A stretch of DNA of 64,000 bases from Maratus speciosus (taxonomy: Eukaryota > Arthropoda > Arachnida > Araneae > Salticidae), in the NCBI GenBank assembly GCA_963932465.1, contig OZ010795.1, positions 478,506,806-478,570,805 of the forward strand, given 5' to 3'. Within the stretch, counting starts at the first letter, position 1; every line of letters begins with the position of its first letter. The translations under genes were made by a program, and so were the position numbers. The notes beneath the pieces were generated by a model. That model saw nothing but the letters and a program-made list of their open reading frames with translations, made no database searches and was not told where the DNA came from. Shown in pieces: positions 33,346 to 45,800 of the stretch.

Positions 33346-34438
33346 TTTCTTTTAAAATTATATAAATTGCTTTGTTCTATAGTTCTTAATGAAACTTATT
33401 TTTATTTATTGTTATTTCCTTTTTTAAGTAATAGAACATAATTTAAAAATATACATGTGACTGGTATTCGAAAACCGATGTTTTCTCCAAATTGGTATCA
33501 AAAACAGATCGCGCCAAACCAAGTGCGTATATGGCATGTGTGCCAAGAAAATTATCGGATAATACTGTTTTATATGTTTTACAATCATACTTGTCATCAA
33601 AGGTGGGCGAAGAATTGGTCATCTGGAATATTATTAAGTCTTTACCACACAAAAAACAAACCTATTTACAACAATGTATTTACTTTTGCACCTAATTTCT
33701 TTCTCTAAAAAAAGCAAATTGATTAAGAAACCCGATTACCGAACATAACCTTTCTATCTAGTTAATTTTTTTACTTTTTAAGAATGAAAATACATATTTC
33801 CAGCTAATCATTACTTCATTTTCGACATTGATAATTTTACTGTGCATATTATTGACATTTGCTATCCATTTGCTCTTCAAATTTTTTTATTTTTAATTTT
33901 AAATTGAAATTTAAGTCTTTGTGTTAACCGTGCGCAGACGATAAACCGTAAGCCATGATAACAATTTTCTTTAAATAATAAGAATTAATACCATAACACA
34001 ATCTCATTTTATTTCTACATCAAAGCATATTCGTTTTATATTTTCCATATATGACGTCACATTTGCCTTTTTTCCGCACTTACTCAAAATTCATGCCTCT
34101 TGTATTATTAAAGGTACTTGAAAATTTCCGTTTTAATCTTTCAATTAGAAATTAAATTATTATTCTAAGTTTTTATTTTTTGACAACGAAAAAAGGAAGA
34201 TGGTTAAATTTTATCGGAAAAATGTCAATTCAATGCGTATGAAAAATAATGAAATTTTGGATTATTAAGCAAAATATTTGAATAAAACAAATTAAACATA
34301 GCCTATGTTCATTTCCGTGTTGTAATCCATCTATATCCAAAAATACAAACGAATTAATTCATTCGTTTAGATGCTGACTTCATTCAAACATTCGGACACA
34401 CATTGACATTTATAATATTATAAGGATAAGGATATATA

Positions 34439-35954
34439 CACTCATGTTCAAAATTAAGGTCACAAACATAAAATCTGTGGAAACTGATGAACTATTCGCT
34501 GTGTTGCCACGAAATTTGGTTCATAGGTATATTATAATGGAAAAAGAATATAACAACATAACAGTATGGAAAATATTTTAATTGGGAATTAAAATACAGG
34601 GTATATCAAAAAAATGTAAAATCATGAATCAGAAATAAGGCATTTATCTCGGGAAAAGTCTGTCTAATATGAGTGTGACAATCGTGCACTGCTATACAAG
34701 CCTCACAACGAGCTCTCATACTGTTTATGGGGGTGTCAATAAATGTTTGTGGCAACAAAGCCCATTCTTCCAAAAGCGCGACTTTTAACTCCGGGCCGGT
34801 CCTGTGAAGGGGGTTATGCTGTGCAAAGGCTCTTCCTAGGCCATCCTAAACATGTTCAATAGGATTGATGTCCGGAGACCACGAGGGCTAATTCATACGG
34901 CGAATATCCTCTTCTTCAAGAAAATCGTCAACAATGTGAGCTTTGTGTGGCTTCGCATTATCACCCATAAACATGAAGTCCGAACCTACAGAATCCCGGA
35001 ACAATCCCACATAGTCTTCAAAGACCTCATATCTAACGATCGGCGCCCAGTAGTGTGTGTCCCTTTCACAGCATCCAACAGGAGAACCCGGGTGTTTTGG
35101 AGCCGAAGACATCAGTCTTGGACACAACAAGAATGCGGCGTGTTCTTTTCAGTGATGAGTCGAGATTCAGAACGCAGAGTGATTCTGGTCGAATCTTCAT
35201 CAGGGGAGAACGTGAAGCTTGCCATTATCCCTCCTACGTAAAAGAAATCCACAGATATTTTGGCAAAGGAATCCTTGTCTGGGGCGGCATAATGTTAGGC
35301 AGTCGTACACCAGAGCACGTAATCGAAACGGGTACTATCAACACACAGAGCTATAGGGATGAGGTTCATGATGCCTATGTGAGGTTGTTCTGGGGTACTG
35401 TAGGTCCTGACTTCATGTTTATGGACGATAATGTGAAGCCACACAGAGCTCACATTGTTGACGATTTTCTTGAAGAATAGGATATTCGCCGTATGAATTG
35501 GCTCTCGAGGTCTCCGGGTCTCAATCCTATTGAACATGTTCTGTATGGTCTAGAAAGAGCCATTGCACAATGTAACCCTTCTCCCAGGCCCCGCCAGGAG
35601 TTAAAAGTCGCGATTTTGGAAGAATGGACTTTGTTGCCACAAACATTTATTGACACTCCCATAAACAGTATGAGAGCTCGTTCTGAGGCTTGTATAGCAG
35701 TGCATGATGGTCAAACTCCATATTAGACAGACTTTCCCCGAGAAAAATGCTTTATCTCTGAATCATGATTTAGCACTTTTTGATATACCCTGTAACTTAA
35801 TTCTCATTTAAAATATTTTCCATATTGTTATGTTGCTATATTCTTTCTCCCTTTGTAGTTTACCTCTGTGCCAATTTTCGTAGAAACACAGTGAATAATA
35901 GTTCATAAGTTTACACAGATTTTATGTTTGTGACCTTAATTTTGGACATGAGTG
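34439..35954 (+). mobile_element. Tc1-like fold-back derivative, 1516 bp
   Basis: The ends 'cactcatgttcaaaattaag' and 'cttaattttggacatgagtg' are flanked by TA (34437-34438 and 35955-35956). The left ~590 bp are an inverted copy of the right ~590 bp, so the left end carries an antisense copy of the transposase C-terminal half in place of the N-terminal domain. The arms are still very alike, so the rearrangement is fairly young. Confidence 0.93.
35040..35726 (+). pseudogene. Tc1-type (DD34E) transposase, catalytic domain without N-terminus
   Basis: The + strand reads from 'RRPVVCVPFTASNRRTRVFW' into 'RRVLFSDESRF' (first Asp) after a frameshift near 35131. It continues through 'ILVWGGIML' and 'FMFMDDNVKPHRAH' (second Asp) to a TAG at 35478-35480. 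It then resumes in frame with 'DIRRMNWLSRSPGLNPIEH' (Glu) and runs to a natural stop at 35724-35726. Asp-to-Glu spacing is 34. 'SPGLN' replaces the usual SPDLN. The N-terminal DNA-binding domains are missing. The antisense copy in the left arm (34888-35130) still has a sense codon where the TAG is. Confidence 0.92.
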
Positions 35955-35959
35955 TAAAT

Positions 35960-36001
35960 ATATATATATGTGCGTGTGTGTGTGTATGTGTGTGTGTGTA
36001 T
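35960..36001. repeat. (TG)n microsatellite
   Basis: Imperfect TG run directly right of the Tc1 derivative. Confidence 0.9.
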
Positions 36002-36556
36002 AACAGCGCAAAAACACGTCTTTGAATAACGCTGAGATCTTACTAATGGTGACAAAACTAACCAATAAATTTTGTTTTTACTGCATTTTTTTTTCACTTG
36101 TAGACAAAGTATAATTTCAATTTTTACAAATATGCTGACCTTTTATTGTTTTTAATTAATTTTAAAGCATGATATTTTTTAACCTATCGTGCAGCCTTAT
36201 TGCTAAATTGTTTTTTTTTTTAAGATATAAATAGATCAGCATTTATTTCATATAATATTGCATAACACAATTAAAACTCCACCAATAAGTATATAAACAA
36301 GTGAAATAACATAAATAAAACAGAAAATTAACAGGGATGTAATCGAACTAAGCAGTTAAACCATTCAAATTATCAGAATCAAAATTGCTGAAAGTAATGA
36401 ATTGTGACTGTTTCTTGGCTAAAAGCCCCCTGGCTGGCGGGTAATATGAAAGTATCGCTTTTATTAAATTAATAATTATTATTTATAATAATATATTATG
36501 CATAATTATGTTTTGTCTAAATTTATATGAAATAAGCTTTTAAATCGTATATTATA
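36002..36556. other. No recognised gene
   Basis: AT-rich. Confidence 0.5.
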
Positions 36557-36558
36557 TA

Positions 36559-36757
36559 CACTGTTAAAAATTTGTAGCATTCTGTCCAGTCATTTGACCG
36601 TTTCTTCCGAAAACGGTTACACAACCGTAATTTAACTCTGTTCAGACCTAATTTTTAGCCTTTTCATGGTCAGAATGCAGTTAAATTACGGTTATGAAAC
36701 CGTTTTTTCAGAAAACGGTCGAATGACTGGACAGAATGCTGCAAATTTTTAACACTG
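36559..36757. mobile_element. 199-bp TA MITE, 'cactgttaaaaattt' ends, copy A
   Basis: Ends 'cactgttaaaaatttgtagc' and 'gcaaatttttaacactg', flanked by TA. Nearly the whole element folds back ('aaaacggttacacaaccgta'). Same length as the copy at 50954. Confidence 0.9.
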
Positions 36758-36762
36758 TACTA

Positions 36763-36928
36763 CACTGTTAAAAATTTTGCAGCATTAATTTTGTAGCATA
36801 ATTTAACTATATTCTGACCATAAAATGGCCAATCATATGGGCAGAATAGTGTTAAATTACGGTTGTGTAACCGTTTTCGGAAAAAACGCTCAAATGACCT
36901 GCCAGAATGCTGCAAATTTTTAACAGTG
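36763..36928. mobile_element. Same MITE family, copy B (166 bp)
   Basis: Begins three bases after the TA of copy A and ends 'ttttaacagtg' before TA. About 33 bp shorter, lacking part of the left arm. Confidence 0.88.
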
Positions 36929-36930
36929 TA

Positions 36931-37524
36931 TAATTAGTATTTTTATGAACTACTAAAAAATTATATTTATTTCTTTACAGAGACTAATAACATTATAAGT
37001 ATTATTAAAAGTAAAATAAGTATAATCGTATTTGAGGCTTAAAAACAATTCATTTCATAATCATCTTGAAAAGGACTTTACATAAATAACTGTATCCTAA
37101 ATGCCTAAAAAAAATATGTACCCAATTGAGCCTAGCGACCTGTATTTTGTACGTTACAAAAATACATAAAAAATAGGGTTGAGCATATAATATCACAATT
37201 TTAAAAAATACGTATAATAATAAAATACGTATTACGAAGTCTAATAGCTAATATTATGACTTATTTATTTGGATGCTTGATGGAAAAATTACAAATAAAC
37301 TTTAAAATCTATAAACACCGAAAAAATTCTTCATTTAAACATATAAATATCCATCTTATGCTGTATTCTCTCGCTAACAGATAAAACCATTTATAGATAA
37401 TAATTTCCTACAGTTTTCATGTTATAAATAAGATGAAAATGATATAAATTTATTAAAATTCGAAGCGTCCCAAAAATGGGACGCTATGCATAAATGGATT
37501 AATTAAACAGCCATGATACAAATG
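36931..37524. other. No recognised gene; hairpin at 37464-37485
   Basis: AT-rich. A 22-bp hairpin 'agcgtcccaaaaatgggacg' plus 'ct' stands out for its GC content and perfect 9-bp stem. Confidence 0.5.
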
Positions 37525-39400
37525 CTTCCATGTCTATTTCGTATTTGAACTATATTGATTATCTAGTAACAAATAGTGTATTATTTAATTCATTTACAAA
37601 ATTTTATTTAACTTTCCTTAAAAGAAGCAATTATAATTTGAAACATGACAGACAGGATTTATATAATTGTTTAATGCAATTGTTTTGTTAAAGTTTAAAA
37701 TTTACGTAGTTTAAACAGTAATATTGCTATAGTGTTGCTAGTTATTCTTTGTCAATATTACCTTAGTGGTCGAATGGCTTTTGGATGTTTTTGTTGTTTA
37801 TATTATTTTGCGTTGCTGGCATTTGTGGCCGAGTGAGAAACCTTTTACACCATTCTTTAACCCATATGTTCCGAGAAATATTTTTTTGAGAATCTTTGAT
37901 TTTTAATATACAACTCTTTCCTATTCTTGAAATAATTTTTCGGCACATATTGTTGCTTTATTGGTAGATTTTTGTTTGGTTAAAAATTTTCTAGTTGGAA
38001 ACAGCACAGTCAAATTATGTGAAAGTTAGTTCATGGAATAACAAGAAATCTAACAGTTAGATTTTATGCAGAAAATAAAGACAACATCTAAATGTAGAAA
38101 GTTATAAATAATAGAAAAATGAATAATTGTTGCTCTTACCTTCAGTCTATCTGACACAAAAGAAAAAAAATATTTGTGTCGCTTTAACTTTCAAATACCA
38201 TTTTTTAGCAATAATAAAAATATTCCCCTTATGTAATCACAATTTCTATTATTAAATAAGGTAAACATTACTTTTCTAAATTAGTGGTATGGATCACAAG
38301 AATATATGTCGTTAGAAAATCCTGTCATTCAGAACAAATGCAACATTCGTAACTGTCACAAAGTGTGAAAGGATTTTCGAAATTCGGTTGTCATTTATTT
38401 TTCAAAGTTATGTTAATTAGATGCTTGTGGTTGTCCGGTGACTATAAATACAGAGAGAAGATTTACCAAGGTAATTAGGATTTTCCGCGGGTCTTCACTT
38501 TTACAGAAATCCTAGCTGTATCAAAGGAATTCTCTCCTCGGATTGAAAGAGCAGCGTTTTGTTTCAAACTTGGGAAAGTAAACCGTTGTGAGGCTGTGAA
38601 CATCATACAAGACGTTGATTTATCTACTTGATTTAAGATATTTTTTGACTCGTTGATTCTATTGATGCTTTAAATTATCGGTAAAAAAATATTATGGTTC
38701 CAGTAAATGCTTCCATGTCTATTTCGCATTTTAACTATATTGATTATCTAGTAATAAAGTGTGAGTTAATTTAATTGCTTTACAAATCTTGATTTAACTT
38801 TCTTTAATAGGGCAAATATGTTTTGAAACATGACTAGAGAGGACTTACATAATTGTTTAAAGCAGTTGTTTTGTTAAAGTTTAAAATTTACGTAGGTTAT
38901 ACAGTAATATTGCTATAAGTACGGCTAGTTATTCTTTGGCAAGATTACCACAGTGGTCGAATGATTTTGGATGTTTCTGTTCTTTATGTTGCATTGCGTG
39001 CCTAACATTTGTGATTGAATGAGAAACTTTTCACATCCTTCACCTCGGAACCCACATGTTTCGAGAAATATTTTTTGAGAGTCTTTGATTTTAATATGCA
39101 ATTCTTTCCTCTGCCTGAAGCCTTTTTTGGCATATATTGTTGCTTTATTGGTCGATTTTTTCTTTCTTGAAAATTTTCCGAACCGGAAAGTAAACTGTTC
39201 CAAGGTTGTGAACGTCAGATAAGAAATAATTCTAATATCTACTTGAATAAAGGTGTTTTTCGACTCATGGACTCTATTGATAATTTTAATTATCAGTAAG
39301 AAAATTTTATTTTTCAAGTAAAAGGAATTTGCGTATGGACATTTTGTGACTGAGATAAGCACTTTGAGATTTAGCAAGTTCGGAAAGAATTTTCTTCGTT
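37525..39400. repeat. Diverged tandem duplication of ~1.2 kb
   Basis: The block beginning 'tgcttccatgtctatttcg' at about 37525 starts again at about 38707. Both go through 'gtttaaaatttacgtag', 'gtggtcgaatg' and 'tcgagaaatatttttt'-like sequence. A second pair, 'ggaaagtaaaccgttg'-like, is at about 38573 and 39183. The second copy lacks about 500 bp between these blocks. Confidence 0.85.
38925..39377 (-). CDS. Unrecognised 150-codon open frame in the duplication
   Basis: I do not recognise this protein. It is lysine- and asparagine-rich with no signal peptide or clear domain. Its C-terminal third ('HIKIKDSQKIF' through 'NIQNHS') has a counterpart in the other duplicate, 37763-37948 minus ('ILKIKDSQKNISRN' through 'NIQKPF'), in the same reading frame but with many changes and no conserved Cys pattern. 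It could be a chance frame in a duplicated repeat or a decayed exon. Confidence 0.15.
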   Translation of the reverse strand: MLNLKVLISVTKCPYANSFYLKNKIFLLIIKIINRVHESKNTFIQVDIRIISYLTFTTLEQFTFRFGKFSRKKKSTNKATIYAKKGFRQRKELHIKIKDSQKIFLETCGFRGEGCEKFLIQSQMLGTQCNIKNRNIQNHSTTVVILPKNN

Positions 39401-39516
39401 ATTAGCTTTTTCTTATTGTTTTAGATGAAACAATCTAATTAAGTTCTTTCCTTCCACTGCTAAACCTGTTTTACAATTTTAAGAGTTGTAATTTTTCAAC
39501 TGGGCAAAAAAGTCCT

Positions 39517-39666
39517 GTCCAGGATTCAAACCAGGGATCTCTGGGATGAAGCTGTCGATGCTCTGCCAACTGAGCAATCCTGGGCTTCGTTCTGGATAGC
39601 TCAGTTGGCAGAGCATTGACAGATTCAGGCAAGAGATAGATCCCTGGTTCAAATCCTGGCCCGAGC
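39517..39666. repeat. Pair of tRNA-like modules in inverted orientation
   Basis: Minus-strand module at 39517-39582 and plus-strand module at 39589-39666 ('gttctggatagctcagttgg' to 'cccgagc'). The T-arm is 'ggttcaaatcctgg'. This is the same palindromic layout as at 20942-21071. The T stem and anticodon arm are imperfect, so these are SINE-type repeats rather than tRNA genes. Confidence 0.65.
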
Positions 39667-39669
39667 GTT

Positions 39670-40066
39670 TTCACCCAGTTAGAAAAACACAACTCATATG
39701 ATTTATTTAAGAATTAGAATAATTTTGTTAAAATTAATCTACTGTTTTACAACATAGTTAATAAAATGTTTATTTTGCTGTTAAATTGCTTTATGGCTTC
39801 TTTTCAAATTGAAGTACCCGAAAGGGTAGTCACAAAACTTGACAATATCTGTATATTTTTAACTTTACGATTTAAACTACGCCTTTTTATTTATCTTTGT
39901 TATCAAACAATCACTCTGTAAATGAATTGTTTTAGCTTTATATGCATTTTGATATATCTTAATACGATAAATTGGTCAAATTTCAATACAATAGCTTAAC
40001 ATCATATATAAAAGAAAGACACTCACAATCAGTCATTTCTGATAATCAGTTGTAGAAGCATTATTT
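39670..40066. other. No recognised gene
   Basis: AT-rich; starts with the flank of the tRNA-like repeat. Confidence 0.5.
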
Positions 40067-40490
40067 GTTGGGGACGTCCATTGTTACGCTTGTGACCATT
40101 AGAGCAAATTTTCATAAATACTTCTAATTATTTTACTACAAAATATAATTAGGAAAACATTGATATAGCCAATTAAATTCCATTGTGTTCTACTCACATA
40201 AATGTATCTAATTAATAACAAAAAGCATTTTACTTGTCGAAATTCTACAAAAAAAATTTCTGTTGCTCTTCCGACCATTGGTCACAAGAGTAATAAAAAT
40301 TTGTTTTCTAAAATTCTGACAAGTAAAATTATTTTTGTTTTTAATTAGATATGTTTTATGTGAGTAGAACACAAGGCTTTGGACCGGTTACACCAATTTT
40401 ATCCTAATAGAATTGTGTAATAAAATAATTGGAGGTATGTATGAATATTTGCTCTGGTGGTAACAAGAGTAACAAATGGACATACCCAAC
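40067..40490. mobile_element. 424-bp MITE with 'gttgggga/tacccaac' ends
   Basis: Left 'gttggggacgtccattgtta' and right 'aacaaatggacatacccaac' are imperfect inverses, and the arms extend through 'gaccattagagcaaa' and 'tttgctctggtggt'. I could not read a target duplication. Confidence 0.72.
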
Positions 40491-42038
40491 CATAAAAGCG
40501 AGGGTAAAATTTTGGAAATTGCTGTCTATGTTTAAGTTATGCAATATTTAAGAAGAGTTTTATTTAACTTAAAATTTATGTAGTATTAGAATTTTACGAA
40601 ATGAATGTCGAGATTTTCTATTACTTGGTAAAGATAATATTTGTAATATTCAAATCAGTTCATTTTAAATGTTCTTTTAAAAGTTAAATTTCTATCTACA
40701 TAATCTCTCGACACCTATGAATAATACCAGAGTAATTCGCGTTGATTTAATATTTTAAAAAATAAGCAGACCTTTAAACATTTTTAAATACGGTATTTAA
40801 GAAATCAAAAATAAAAGGATACATGGCATTTTCCTCCATTATTTACTAGGACAACGCAAATAAAGTCTTTATTTTGTTAGTCTTTCATGGTTATAATTTA
40901 TCCAAAGAGACAATTCATTGCTTATCTGATATTTTTCAAATTATTTTCAATGTTTATACATGTAACAATACAAAAATGAATAAATTTAATTAAAATATTT
41001 TACAAAATATATTTATTATAAGCAAATTCTAACATTTCATTCCAAAAATTGAATCTTAAATTTTTCCGAATTAAAGTAGAAACTGAAAACATGTCGTTCG
41101 TTCAATATTTAGTTACAATGAACTGGAGGGAATTCATATTGCTGTGTATTTATTATTTACATTTTATTAATAAAGGGAATCCAATACTGAATAAATATTT
41201 ATAATATTTATATTATATCGGATATTTATAAAATGTACAAATTTATACAACGGAAAATTGTATAAATTTAATTAAAATTCATTAGAGAATAAATTTTATA
41301 CATGACAGATGCTGATATGAACTAAAATCTAAAAGTACCTAAACGGTAACTATAGTACCTGAAACATGATAGACAACTTAAAGAATACATTAACATTAAT
41401 ACTGACTGTTAATACTGACTATTCCTTACAGCAATCCTTATCTGTGCAGAAATCATTATTTAATATCAATATTCATAAAATAACATTCATAATTATCTAA
41501 AAGAATAAAAACGAAACATGTCTCTAAAATTTCTAACTCCTTTCCATTAATCTGATTGTTTGAGATTCACAAACGAAATTATTCCTCTTTTTATTACACG
41601 AAAGTCTTAGCTTTGTTAATATTTAAAAAAAAAAAAAAATCTGAAATTAAAATCTGATATTATACAAACGTTTTCTTGAAATTTGTAAATTATATAATAA
41701 TGTAACAAGATAAAATGTATGTAAATTTAGATTTTTTTCCTGTAAAATAAATTCATTCTTATATGATAAATTATACATCAATTCAGAAATCTAGATTCTA
41801 ACTCTTTTTACCAACATCATTCAAAAATTGAGAATTATTACATACCTAACATATTTGAATGTAATGGATGTGCATATTGTGCATATTGTGATTAAAAAGA
41901 GCGATTTGCTACTTTGTTATTTTTTTGTTTGAAAAAGCGTATATCATTTTTACATGACAAAATAGGTTTCTTTCCTCTTAAAATAGGGATATGAAGAAGA
42001 TCTCCATTTTTGAAACATTTATATTTAAAAAATAAATA
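40491..42038. other. No recognised gene
   Basis: Very AT-rich with only short frames and simple-sequence runs. Confidence 0.55.
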
Positions 42039-42040
42039 TA

Positions 42041-42693
42041 CTGTAGATCCTCGATTATCTGAAGTAATTTGAACAGACCATCCTTCAGAAAATCGAAATT
42101 TTCTGATATCGACAATGCTTCAATTTTAAGATTAAGGAGAAATATATGCGCTATATCTTATTATGGTAACAAGTGCTTAATAAAAATAAAGCGTTAGCAA
42201 AATAGAAACAAGAATAAATTACCCGAGCTTTAATTTTGAAATTAAGTACCTTTTACATATTTCACAAGGTTCTGTTTGTCGCAGTATCAATTGTCTTTGC
42301 TTTCAAGGTCTATCACGATGTTTTAAAACATTATTAGCTTGCCAGTATCACAGTCTTTCTGCTGCTCAAAAAAAAGAGCCAAACCTTTTGCCAAACATTC
42401 AAAAGCTTCAGAATCCTTAATTTGTTCGTTTTCTTGGTTAGTTTCACTCCTTAGCTTATGGGAACTCAAGTTAAATTCAAAGTAATTCTAAGAAAGGGGT
42501 TCGAAAATATTTATATGTTCTCGTGGTTCAGAAAGCACCGCTTGCACACAAGGAATGTGATAGTTAAAAAAAAGCTTTCAAAATGGATATTGTACACCAA
42601 AAATGTGATAGTAAAAAAAAAAGGGGATTAAAAATGGATTTCGGATAACCGAAATTTCGGTTAAAATAATTTCGGATAAAAGGGTTTCGACTG
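42041..42693. mobile_element. Pogo/Tigger-like non-autonomous element, second copy
   Basis: Ends 'ctgtagatcctcgattatct' and 'aaaagggtttcgactg' with TA on both sides (42039-42040 and 42694-42695). Collinear with 20208-20901, including 'caattttaagattaagga' and the 'aaaaaaagctttcaaa' tandem part. Confidence 0.85.
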
Positions 42694-42811
42694 TACTTTT
42701 TAATTCTACATATATTCTCGATTAAATACTGCAGTATCTAACCCACTGAATTCCGCTAAATTATTCCCGTATTTTAACGTATTAATGATAACTGATGATT
42801 TATATAATACT

Positions 42812-45800
42812 AGCAAACCCCGTAGCTTTGCTCGCGTAATATTTGAAATATACCAAGTGATATTTATATGTCTAATTTTTTTATTAAAAGAAGTTATACT
42901 TTTAGGAATAATTCAAAAATTACTATTTAAAACATAGTTTGACTAAACTTCATTATTACACCGCATAAGGCAGAAATTAGACTTAAATAAATTGAAATAA
43001 AACTAAATAAATGATAATTTAGAAAATATCTTGAAACTTTTATGCTCAATTAATACGCTTATTTCAGTATTCATTTGAAGTTTTGAATTTTTTAGAAACC
43101 ATCTTCTTGCATCTTAAAATTAACCATCATTAATCATTAACCATCAATAATTAACCAATAAGAAATTCGAAGTCCTACCACCTCTCTCAACACAAAGAGC
43201 TATGTTGAAATAGGAACTGTCACCAATAATTTGCCAACATTAATTTTGAAATTGGTTTGTTATTTCCTAATATTCCACAGAAACGTAATTTAGAAAGCAT
43301 TTAAAGGCCTTTTTTTAGAACGTTTGTTGTTCCTGTGAACCCCTGGTGATAGAATCATCCGCATAAAATATAGCCTGTTTAGGATCAGAGATTGTTACCA
43401 TTGATTCGCTATTATTACTTTTATAATCGGTTTATATTCCCTGAAATTGAATACAAATCGTAATTTAGGACTTTTCAGAACGATTTTCGCAACTCCCCTT
43501 CGCTTCACACCTTTTTAATTCGAATTTATTTTCAACAGTCCTTCGAGGGCATTTATATCTTTAAGTAACTACCATGCCATATTTAAAGTTTCTAGCCTCT
43601 TTAGTATCACATAAATCGCAATTGTTTTTTGCTCCTGCAACCCTCTGGTGGTAGCGGCACAGACAAAAATATATAGCTTATGTTTAAGTAGGTTCTATCA
43701 CCAAAAATTTGTCACGATTATTTTTTAAATCGGTTTGGTATTTGATAACATTGCTTAAAAATATTAATTTAGAACGTTTTAGAAAGCTTTTTTTTCACTT
43801 CATCCTTTTAAATTTGGAATTTTCTTTCGACTGTTCTTAGAAAGCAGTTGTATCTTGTATGTAGTTACCATGCCGTATTTAAAAATGTTAGACCCCTCAG
43901 TTATGCAAAAAACGCAAATTAGAACATGTTTTGCTCTTGCACCCTCAGATGGTAGTGAGAGCAACACAAAATAAACCCTATGTTTGAGCAGGGACTGTCA
44001 CCATCAATTTGCAACTTTTGAAATTATTGCATTACTTTTGAAATAGGTTTAGTATTTCCTGAGATTGAGAAGAAATCGCAATTTAGAACGTTTCTATAAT
44101 GCTTTTCGCGCATTTTCACCCCTTTTAAATTTCCAATTTTTTCAAAACTGTTCTTAAATAGCATTTATATCTAATAAATATGTACCTTGCCTGATTTCAA
44201 GTTGCTAGCCCCTACTGATCACAAAAATTGAAATTCAGAACGTTTTTTGCTTTTGCAACCTCCAGGTGATAGTGACACCGACATGAAATAGGGTCTATGT
44301 TAGAGCAGAGGCTGTCAGCATCAATTAGCCTACCATTACTTTTGAAATCAGTTTGATTCTTCCTGAGATTGTTCACAAATCGGCATTTAGAACGTTTTTA
44401 GAACGCTTTTCTTGCATTTTTTCTCCTTGTAAATTTCAAATTTTTAAAGAAATGTTCTTAGATCATTTATATTTAGTAAATATATACCATGCAAAATTTC
44501 ATGAATCTAGATCCTTCCATAATTCAAAAATCGCATTTTTAGAACGTTTTTAGTTCATGCAACTCTTCTCGGGTAGTGGAAACAGACATAAAATATAGCC
44601 TATCTTGGAGCAAGAGCTGTCACTATCATTTTTACACCATTATATTTGAAATCGGTTCAGTACTTCCTGAGGTTGCATTGAAATCGCAATTTAGAATGTT
44701 TTTTACATAGCTTTTCGCGAATTTTCACCCTTTTAAATTTCGATTTTTTTTAAAGAAATGTTCTTAGAGATCATTGATATCTTATAAGTAATTACTATTC
44801 CAAATTTCATTATTCTAGGCCCTTCCATAACACAAAACCGCAATTTATAACGTTTTTTTCTCTTGCAACCACAAGGTGGTAGTGATACGAAGATAAAACA
44901 GAGCCATGTTATAGCAAGGTCTGTCAACATCAATTTACAACCATTACTTTTGAAATCGATTTGATATTTCCCGAAATTGAGTAGAAATTACCATTTAGAA
45001 TGGTTTTTAGAACCCTCTTCGCGCATTATCACTCCTTTTAAATTTCGAATTTTTTAAGAACTGTTCTTAGAAATCCTTTATATCTAATAAGTTACTAATA
45101 TTTCAAATTTCATATTTCTAGGCCCTTCAGTAACGCAAAAATTGCATTTTTTTTAACGTTTTTTACTCCTGTACCCCCTTTGGGATAGTGGCACCGACAT
45201 GAAATACAGCCTATCTTGGAGCAAGTGTTGTCACCATCATTTTGCCACCGTTATTTTTTAAACCGGTTTGGTATTTCCTGAGATTGTGTAGAAACCGCCA
45301 TTTAGAACGTTTTTTAGAACGCTTTTTGTGCATTTTTCACCCCTTTTAAATTTCGAATTTTTTAAGAACTACTCTTAGAAATCGTTTATATCTAATAAGT
45401 AACTAATATTTCAAATTTGATATTTCTACGCCCTTCTGTAACGCAAAAACTGTAATTTATAGCGTTTTTTGCTCCTGCACCCCCTTTGGGGTAGTGGCAC
45501 CGACATGAAACATAGCCTATCTTGGAGCAAGTGTTGTCACCATCATTTTGCCACCGTTATTTTTTAAATCGGTTTGGTATTTCCTGAGATTGTGTAGAAA
45601 CCGCCATTTAGAACGTTTTTAGAACGCTTTTTGTGCATTTTTCACCCCTTTTAAATTTCGAATTTTTTAAGAACTGCTCTTAGAAATCGTTTATATGTAA
45701 TAAGTAACTAATATTTCAAATTTGATATTTCTACGCCCTTCAGTAACGCAAAAACTGTAATTTATAGCGTTTTTTGCTCCTGCACCCCCTTTAGGGTAGT

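Larger units (their letters stand above)
32121..34430 (+). repeat. Candidate dispersed repeat, head 'actagcggttacccgtgacg'
   Basis: The head resembles that at 42812. A tail-like sequence, 'cggacacacattgacattta' followed by 'taaggataag', lies at 34391-34430. If both belong together, the element also carries the TTAA MITE at 32593 and the MITE remnant at 33226. The interval has no recognised gene; a 91-codon frame at 32317-32592 shows no motif. Confidence 0.35.

Noticed and set aside
34852..35241. 129-codon plus-strand frame and its minus-strand partners
   Set aside because: They run through the junction of the inverted arm and the transposase in the wrong frames; only the catalytic reading described at 35040-35726 has family motifs.
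38925..39377. A secreted toxin-like peptide gene
   Set aside because: No signal peptide and no conserved cysteine framework between the two duplicates.
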